NCBI GenBank assembly: GCA_021780585.1 | Contig: JAJXYM010000200.1 | Location: 1 to 10,459, forward strand | Origin: Deltaproteobacteria bacterium | GTDB lineage: Bacteria > Desulfobacterota > Binatia > Binatales > Binataceae | DNA length: 10,459 nucleotides | Reading direction: 5' to 3' | In this document: one piece after another, positions 6,540 through 10,459 of the stretch | Layout of the letters: every line of letters starts with the position of its first letter | Numbering within the stretch: the first letter of the stretch is position 1 | Position numbers and translations under genes: made by a program | Notes under the pieces: generated by a model | What the model saw: the letters and a program-made list of their open reading frames with translations, nothing else | Told to the model about the DNA's origin: nothing | Databases searched by the model: none

Positions 6540-6956
6540 ATGGGGCCACGAACCGCAAACCTGCTTCGCGACGCCGGCATCCAGCCGTCGGCGCAACGGG
6601 TCGCGGTGGCCGCGTATGTGCTCGAAACCTGCGACCATCCCACGGCCGACCAGGTCTGGGCCAGGGTCCGCAAGAGCTTTCCGATGATCTCGCGGGCCAC
6701 CGTTTACAACACGCTCAACCTGTTCGTGAAAAAAGGGCTGCTGCGCCAGTACACGCTGGCCGACGGCAAGACCGTGTTCGACGCCAACGTCGGCCGGCAT
6801 CATCATTTTATCGACGAGCGGACCGGACGCATTTACGATTTGCCGTGGGAGGCCCTATCGGTAGCGAAACTCGATTCGCTTGATGGCTTCGAAGTCCGGG
6901 AGTATCACGTGGTGGTGCGCGGACGGGCGAAAAGCGCGGCGCGCCGGCGGGCCTGA
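6540..6956 (+). CDS. perR: Fur-family regulator, PerR-like peroxide sensor without structural zinc site
   Basis: The 138-residue product has the Fur-family layout: an N-terminal winged helix with recognition helix around ISRATVYNTLNLF (residues 50-62), then a dimerisation domain starting near residue 75. The regulatory metal ligands of Bacillus subtilis PerR (His37, Asp85, His91, His93, Asp104) correspond to His33, Asp81, His87, His89 and Asp100, with every spacing identical. Asp rather than Glu at the last position is what marks peroxide-sensing PerR from iron-sensing Fur. The four structural-zinc cysteines are absent; Cys31 is the only cysteine, and the CxxC position reads DERTG. The HHH run (residues 87-89) also recalls Irr, so a haem-linked Irr-like role is the alternative. 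The ATG has no ribosome site and sits at the predicted transcription start. Its operator-like dyad recurs upstream of the neighbouring peroxidase operon, its probable target. Confidence 0.87.
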   Translation: MGPRTANLLRDAGIQPSAQRVAVAAYVLETCDHPTADQVWARVRKSFPMISRATVYNTLNLFVKKGLLRQYTLADGKTVFDANVGRHHHFIDERTGRIYDLPWEALSVAKLDSLDGFEVREYHVVVRGRAKSAARRRA

Positions 6957-6972
6957 TTTTTTTTGCGCCGGA

Positions 6973-7006
6973 TTTAGACATGATCAAAACTTCGATAATA
7001 TCTAAT
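6973..7006. promoter_or_regulatory. Tandem putative PerR-like operators B and C in the peroxidase promoter
   Basis: Site B (6973-6989) is TTTAGACATGATCAAAA, identical to site A at 12 of 17 bases. Site C (6990-7006) is CTTCGATAATATCTAAT and abuts B with no gap; on the opposite strand it fits the same pattern with the same three-base centre (TTAGAT-N3-ATCGAA core). Sites A and C share GA at positions 5-6 and ATCTAA at 11-16. Possible promoter elements lie within the pair: TAGACA (6975-6980) and TATCTA (6999-7004), 18 bases apart. Repressor binding would therefore occlude RNA polymerase. In the leader further down, CCGGC-GCGGC-GCCGG (7027-7041) could form a small hairpin before the GGGAGGAG ribosome site. 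Confidence 0.5.
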
Positions 7007-7066
7007 CACTACTGACGCGGAACCGCCCGGCGCGGCGCCGGCCAAAAGCAAACAGGGAGGAGCGCG

Positions 7067-8392
7067 ATGTCTGGAAGATCATACACGGCCGTGGTTCTGA
7101 TCGTCGCCGCGCTGACGTCAAGCGGCGCTGGCCAGGCGCGCGCGACGATGCCCGCGCCGCAGCCCGGGCCGCTCGCCGAGCCCAAGAGCGTCGATCAGCC
7201 GGGATTCCCCGAACAGCTCTATCAGTGGGTGATTCCCGCGCATAATCCGCAATCCGCCGCCAAAGTCGCGCTCGGCAAGGAGCTGTTCTTCGATCCGCGC
7301 CTGTCGGCCGACAACACGGTCGCCTGCGCCAATTGCCACGACCCCGACAAGGGTTTCACCGATCAGTTGCCAACCTCGATGGGCGTGCATGGAAAATTCG
7401 GGCAGCGCAACGCCCCGACCGTGCTCGACTCGATGTTCAATATCGAGCAGTTCTGGGACGGCCGCGCCGCGACGCTCGAGGACCAGGCCGAACAGCCAAT
7501 ACTCAATCCGATCGAAATGGGAATGCCCGACCAGCGGACCGTGGTCACGAAGTTGAATTCCATTCCGGAATATCAAAAGGGCTTTCAGGATACGTTTGGA
7601 ACCGCGCCCAACTATCGCAATCTGGTCGCGGCGATCGCGGTTTACGAACGCACGCAGATCGCCTTCGATTCGCCTTTCGACCGGTATATGGCCGGCGACT
7701 CGAACGCGCTCACGGCGCAGGAGAAGCGCGGATGGGCCATCTTCAACGGGCAGGGGCGATGCATGTCGTGCCACGGCTGGAATCCCACGCGGCCGCTCTT
7801 CACCGACGACCGCTTTCACAATATCGGCGTCTCGGCGCATAGCGCCAAATTCGTGCCGCACGCCCGCCAGGCGCTGGCGCTGTTGTCCAGCGGCGGAGGG
7901 GGAGCCCGCCAGATCGATCAACTTGCGATCGCGACCGATATGAGCGAGCTCGGCCGCTTCCTCGTCAGCAAGCAGCCGCATGATATCGGCGCCTTCCGCA
8001 CGATGGATCTGCGCAATCTCTATCTCACTGAACCCTATTTCCATGACGGCTCGCAGGCGACGATCTGGGATACGCTCGATCACTACAACAAAGGCGGCGT
8101 GCAAAATCCCTATCTTGACGGCGGAATCACGCCGCTCGGCCTGAGCGAACAGCAGGAAGACGATCTCGCCGCTTTCCTGCTTTCCCTGACCAGCCAGCGC
8201 TTCATGGCGCAGGCGCAAAAGGAATATCGGCGGCAATTCACTATTTCGCGCACGACGCGCCCGCAACGCGACACCGCCGCCGCGATGGGCCTCAAGGGCC
8301 GCAACGGCCCGGGCTTCTCCGGTCCGTTCGGCGATATCGGCCCCGGGCAATCCGCGATGAGCGAAGACCCCGCATTGCTCGGTGGAGACTGA
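7067..8392 (+). CDS. Di-haem cytochrome c peroxidase, MauG/CcpA family
   Basis: The 441-residue exported protein belongs to the bacterial di-haem cytochrome c peroxidase/MauG family, which reduces hydrogen peroxide in the periplasm with electrons from small cytochromes. A Sec signal peptide covers about residues 1-26 (cleavage after GQARA). The first haem site is CANCH (87-91), followed by DPDKGFTDQ and RNAPTVLDSMFN. The second is CMSCH (232-236) within IFNGQGRCMSCHGWNP. The family landmarks LGKELFFDPRLS (69-80), FWDGRAATLEDQ (129-140) and MDLRNLYLTEPYFHDGS (313-329) are all present. The axial ligand that separates true peroxidases from MauG-like oxidases cannot be assigned by eye. Residues 376-441 are a Gly/Pro/Ala-rich tail beyond the catalytic domain. 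The ribosome site is GGGAGGAG. It heads a three-gene operon and lies behind two PerR-like operators. Confidence 0.92.
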   Translation: MSGRSYTAVVLIVAALTSSGAGQARATMPAPQPGPLAEPKSVDQPGFPEQLYQWVIPAHNPQSAAKVALGKELFFDPRLSADNTVACANCHDPDKGFTDQLPTSMGVHGKFGQRNAPTVLDSMFNIEQFWDGRAATLEDQAEQPILNPIEMGMPDQRTVVTKLNSIPEYQKGFQDTFGTAPNYRNLVAAIAVYERTQIAFDSPFDRYMAGDSNALTAQEKRGWAIFNGQGRCMSCHGWNPTRPLFTDDRFHNIGVSAHSAKFVPHARQALALLSSGGGGARQIDQLAIATDMSELGRFLVSKQPHDIGAFRTMDLRNLYLTEPYFHDGSQATIWDTLDHYNKGGVQNPYLDGGITPLGLSEQQEDDLAAFLLSLTSQRFMAQAQKEYRRQFTISRTTRPQRDTAAAMGLKGRNGPGFSGPFGDIGPGQSAMSEDPALLGGD

Positions 8393-8421
8393 GCTCTCGA
8401 ACCCTTCAGGGAGGAATCGCC

Positions 8422-9570
8422 ATGGCCGCTCGCCATAAAAGCGTCGAGACCAAATTTTACGAGGATCGCGACCGCGTCCTGCGCGCGTTGCGCAATTGCG
8501 ATCGCCGCGCCTTCCTCAAGCTTTCGGCCGCCGCGCTCGGCGCCGTGATCGCCAAGGGTCTGACGCCGCCGCATACGTTCCAACTCGTCGACGTCGCCAA
8601 CGCCGCCGTCGACAAGGACTGGAGCGGAGCCGGAGCGACGGGAGCCGCGCCCTTCCGTTTCGCCTATATCTCCGACGCCCATCTGTACGAACGCACTCTC
8701 AATCAGCGCTTCATCCGCGCGATCGTGAAGGCTGTCGACGACGTGAACGCGCTCGACCCGCAGCCCGACTTCGTCCTGTACGGCGGAGATCTCGCGCAAC
8801 TCGGAACCGCGCAGCAACTCGAGATGGGCAAACAGATACTCGGCAATCTCAAGGCCCCGGTCAAAATGATGGTCGGCGAACACGACTGGTTCCTCGATCT
8901 CGGTGAGAAATGGCGGGAACTGTTCGGTCCGCCCACATACTCATTCGACTGGAAGGGCGTTCACGTCGTGGTGCTGCAGAGCGTCTATGAACGGGACTTC
9001 TGGACCGCGCGCAAACTGACGCCCGCCGAACGCATGGGGATCGTCGCGGGACTGGATAATGGCATTCAGTCGCGCTTCGAGGTCGGCGAACAACAGCGCC
9101 AATGGCTCACGAACGATCTCGCCAGGGTCGCTCATTCGACGCCGCTGCTCGTATTCTCGCATTCTCCACTCTACAAGTATTATCGTCCCTGGAATTTCTG
9201 GACCGACGACGCCGAGCAGGTTCAGGCGATCCTGCGCCCCTATCGAAAGGTCACGGTCGTTCACGGGCATACCCATCAGATGCTCTTCAACCAGATCGGC
9301 AATATCAGTTTCTATGGCATGCTCTCGACCGCCTGGCCGTGGCCATACGCTCCCGAAGGCCTGCCGCCGCTGACTATTCAGATGAACCGCGTCGATCCGT
9401 TCGACCAGTTTGACGGATGCGGCGACGGCCAGTTCACCGCGCGCGCCGACGGTCTGGTCGACACGATTTACAATCTCTGGGACCGCAACCCCGTCACGGT
9501 GCGCGCCGACTATCTGGTTTCGCGCGGCAAGACCGATCGTCCGCCCGCGCCGCAATTCGCCAGCTACTGA
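8422..9570 (+). CDS. Tat-exported calcineurin-like metallophosphoesterase
   Basis: The 382-residue product is a calcineurin-like metallophosphoesterase carrying a twin-arginine signal: CDRRAFLKL (residues 26-34) followed by the hydrophobic stretch SAAALGAVIAKG. It is thus probably folded, metal-loaded, in the cytoplasm and then exported. Metal-site motifs are in order: ISDAHL (Asp85, His87), YGGDLA (Asp123), VGEHDW (residues 151-156), FSHSPL (His247) and HGHTH (281-285). In motif III the usual GNHD is GEHD, so Glu153 replaces the metal-binding Asn. The signal arginines sit after a 25-residue charged leader, longer than usual. AGGGAGGA lies upstream of the ATG. It starts 29 bases after the peroxidase gene and ends 19 bases before a cytochrome c gene, so all three form an operon. 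Substrate (phosphomonoester, diester or nucleotide) is unknown. Confidence 0.9.
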   Translation: MAARHKSVETKFYEDRDRVLRALRNCDRRAFLKLSAAALGAVIAKGLTPPHTFQLVDVANAAVDKDWSGAGATGAAPFRFAYISDAHLYERTLNQRFIRAIVKAVDDVNALDPQPDFVLYGGDLAQLGTAQQLEMGKQILGNLKAPVKMMVGEHDWFLDLGEKWRELFGPPTYSFDWKGVHVVVLQSVYERDFWTARKLTPAERMGIVAGLDNGIQSRFEVGEQQRQWLTNDLARVAHSTPLLVFSHSPLYKYYRPWNFWTDDAEQVQAILRPYRKVTVVHGHTHQMLFNQIGNISFYGMLSTAWPWPYAPEGLPPLTIQMNRVDPFDQFDGCGDGQFTARADGLVDTIYNLWDRNPVTVRADYLVSRGKTDRPPAPQFASY

Positions 9571-9589
9571 TCAGGGGGGAAATCGAGCC

Positions 9590-10336
9590 ATGCGAAAATC
9601 CGGAATCATCGCCGGCGCCGCCGGCGCGATCGTCCTCGGCCTCTGCGGCGCTCATTTCGTCCGCGCCGCCAACCTGGCCAATGCCCGATCCGTCCCGGCC
9701 CATTCACTGCCGCCCGCCGGACACGGCGGCGTCGTAGTCGAGCTATGCGACGGCGTGACCCATACCGAGGTCGCGGGACTCAAGCCCGGCCAACCGATGT
9801 CGCACACGGAGGCGCTCGCGGTCACGAGCCGTCTGATGGCCGAATGGCGCCGCAAGCATCCCGCAAGCGAATGGATAATGGCGCAAACCGAACAGAAAAC
9901 CGCCACGCCCGTCCCCGCCGACAGTGGCGGCAATATCGCCGGCCCCGGAGCCGCCGCCGCGACCACGCTCAAAAGCCAGCAGGGCGACACCTACGCGAGC
10001 TTCCACGAACGCGACTTCAAGATTTGGAAGGCGCAAACCGACGCCTTCGTCGCGTATGGAAATCAGGTTTTTCATTCGGCGAAACTACTTGGCTCGACAA
10101 TCGGCGTGAGTTGCGACATGTGCCATCCCAACGCCGCCAATACCCATCCGGAAACCTATCCGAAGTACCAGGAACAATTGCAGCGCGTGGCATTGCTACG
10201 CGACATGATCGACTGGTGCATCGAAAATCCCGTCAAGGGCAAGACGATAGACCCGAACGATCCCAAGATGCGCGCGCTCGAAGCTTATATCCTCGCCCAG
10301 CGCAAGGGCGTTCCGCTTGATTACGGCAAACACTGA
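9590..10336 (+). CDS. Exported monohaem cytochrome c
   Basis: The 248-residue product has an N-terminal signal (MRKSGIIAGAAGAIVLGLCG, cleavage probably after FVRA) and one haem site, CDMCH (175-179), near the C-terminus. The likely sixth ligand is Met228 in DPNDPKMRALEAYI. The tail, with MIDWCIENPVKGKTI and LEAYILAQRKG, resembles haem domains of SoxA- and TsdA-type cytochromes ('C-x-x-N-x-x-x-G-K-x-x...M-x-A-x-x-A-Y-I'). The first 170 residues are not a haem domain I recognise, and a Gly/Pro/Ala-rich linker spans about residues 105-126. An in-frame upstream extension overlaps the phosphoesterase gene; I chose the ATG with AGGGGGGA upstream and the clear signal peptide. As the last intact gene of the operon it is a natural electron partner for the peroxidase, but this is inferred from context. 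Confidence 0.88.
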   Translation: MRKSGIIAGAAGAIVLGLCGAHFVRAANLANARSVPAHSLPPAGHGGVVVELCDGVTHTEVAGLKPGQPMSHTEALAVTSRLMAEWRRKHPASEWIMAQTEQKTATPVPADSGGNIAGPGAAAATTLKSQQGDTYASFHERDFKIWKAQTDAFVAYGNQVFHSAKLLGSTIGVSCDMCHPNAANTHPETYPKYQEQLQRVALLRDMIDWCIENPVKGKTIDPNDPKMRALEAYILAQRKGVPLDYGKH

Positions 10337-10364
10337 TCAGCAACCCGCAAACAGGCAACAAGGC

Positions 10365-10459
10365 GTCAATGAAGTCCGACCAGATACTCACTACGGAGTC
10401 CGTCGCGGCGATCACCCGTCGTGGACGCTCAAGATGCAGATCATGCCGGCCGCGGAGGC
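10365..10459 (+). pseudogene. Catalase core fragment lacking its N-terminal half (runs off right edge)
   Basis: One frame reads DTHYGVRRGDHPSWTLKMQI and then MPAAEA to the window end. This matches the catalase core segment usually seen as 'DLY.AI..G.FPSWTL.IQVMPE.EA', which lies about 240-260 residues into a catalase of about 500 and just before the NPFDLTKVWP region. The frame has no plausible start codon before 10434, and the intact cytochrome c gene occupies the DNA upstream. The haem-pocket half, including the distal His, is therefore missing. An ATG at 10370 opens a different frame that soon becomes Arg-rich. The simplest reading is a 5'-truncated catalase gene. A frameshifted or very short catalase-like gene cannot be excluded without the sequence beyond the edge. 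The match is from memory of the motif. Confidence 0.55.

Noticed and set aside
6224..6700. 158-codon minus-strand frame across the scar region
   Set aside because: It contains the false peptide LRFARND produced by the dispersed intergenic repeat and runs antisense into the regulator gene.
6957..6964. Eight-T run just after the regulator stop as an intrinsic terminator
   Set aside because: The GC-rich bases before it fold only into stems of about three pairs with acceptable loops, so there is no convincing terminator hairpin.
7118..8350. 410-codon open frame antisense to the peroxidase gene
   Set aside because: Its composition is typical of a high-GC shadow frame, there is no ribosome site or motif, and the sense strand encodes both haem sites.
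10233..10415. 60-codon minus-strand frame at the right edge
   Set aside because: It overlaps the cytochrome c C-terminus and the catalase-like frame in antisense, with no start signal or motif.
1..10459. Search for tRNA, rRNA, CRISPR array, insertion sequence, phage or plasmid genes
   Set aside because: I found no regularly spaced repeats, transposase or integrase motifs, or recognisable RNA genes by reading both strands. A covariance-model search would be needed to exclude a small RNA.

Overview
The window is high-GC DNA from a Gram-negative bacterium. Evidence for an outer membrane is the start of an LpxA-type acyltransferase gene at the left edge; Sec, Tat and c-type cytochrome export signals show an active periplasm. 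The mix of CaiB/BaiF CoA-transferase, tannase-family esterase, MauG/CcpA-type peroxidase, a remnant of a TPR-type adenylate-cyclase-like protein and a 'GTCATTCCGGGC' intergenic repeat fits a soil or sediment proteobacterium or a deltaproteobacterium-like uncultured lineage. No rRNA or other marker fixes the taxon, so that placement is an inference.

Left part (1-1095, minus strand): a membrane-anchored protein of unknown function, then yacG (DNA gyrase inhibitor), then the first 20 codons of an lpxA-like gene running off the edge. A 348-base divergent intergenic region separates these from a secreted tannase/feruloyl-esterase-family enzyme (1444-3102, plus). That gene converges on tadA (3170-3649, minus). 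Divergent from tadA is a plus-strand run: a single-domain rhodanese, a Nit-type amidase (deaminated glutathione amidase-like) and, after a 165-base gap, a class III CoA-transferase with its catalytic Asp at residue 169.

Middle (6238-6539): a scar region. Directly after the CoA-transferase stop lies the C-terminal tail of a TPR/adenylate-cyclase-like protein with no gene body. A dispersed-repeat fragment and a perfect 12-bp palindrome follow.

Right part (6503-10459): the most interesting block. A PerR-like Fur-family regulator keeps all five regulatory metal ligands of Bacillus PerR at identical spacing but has no structural-zinc cysteines. It starts almost at the predicted transcription start, from a promoter overlapping a 17-bp dyad. 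The same dyad occurs twice, back to back, upstream of a three-gene exported operon: di-haem cytochrome c peroxidase (MauG/CcpA family), Tat-exported metallophosphoesterase and a monohaem cytochrome c. A catalase-core fragment without its N-terminal half runs off the right edge. Together this looks like a peroxide-responsive periplasmic redox module under a neighbouring peroxide sensor. The role of the phosphoesterase between the two cytochromes is not explained by anything I know.
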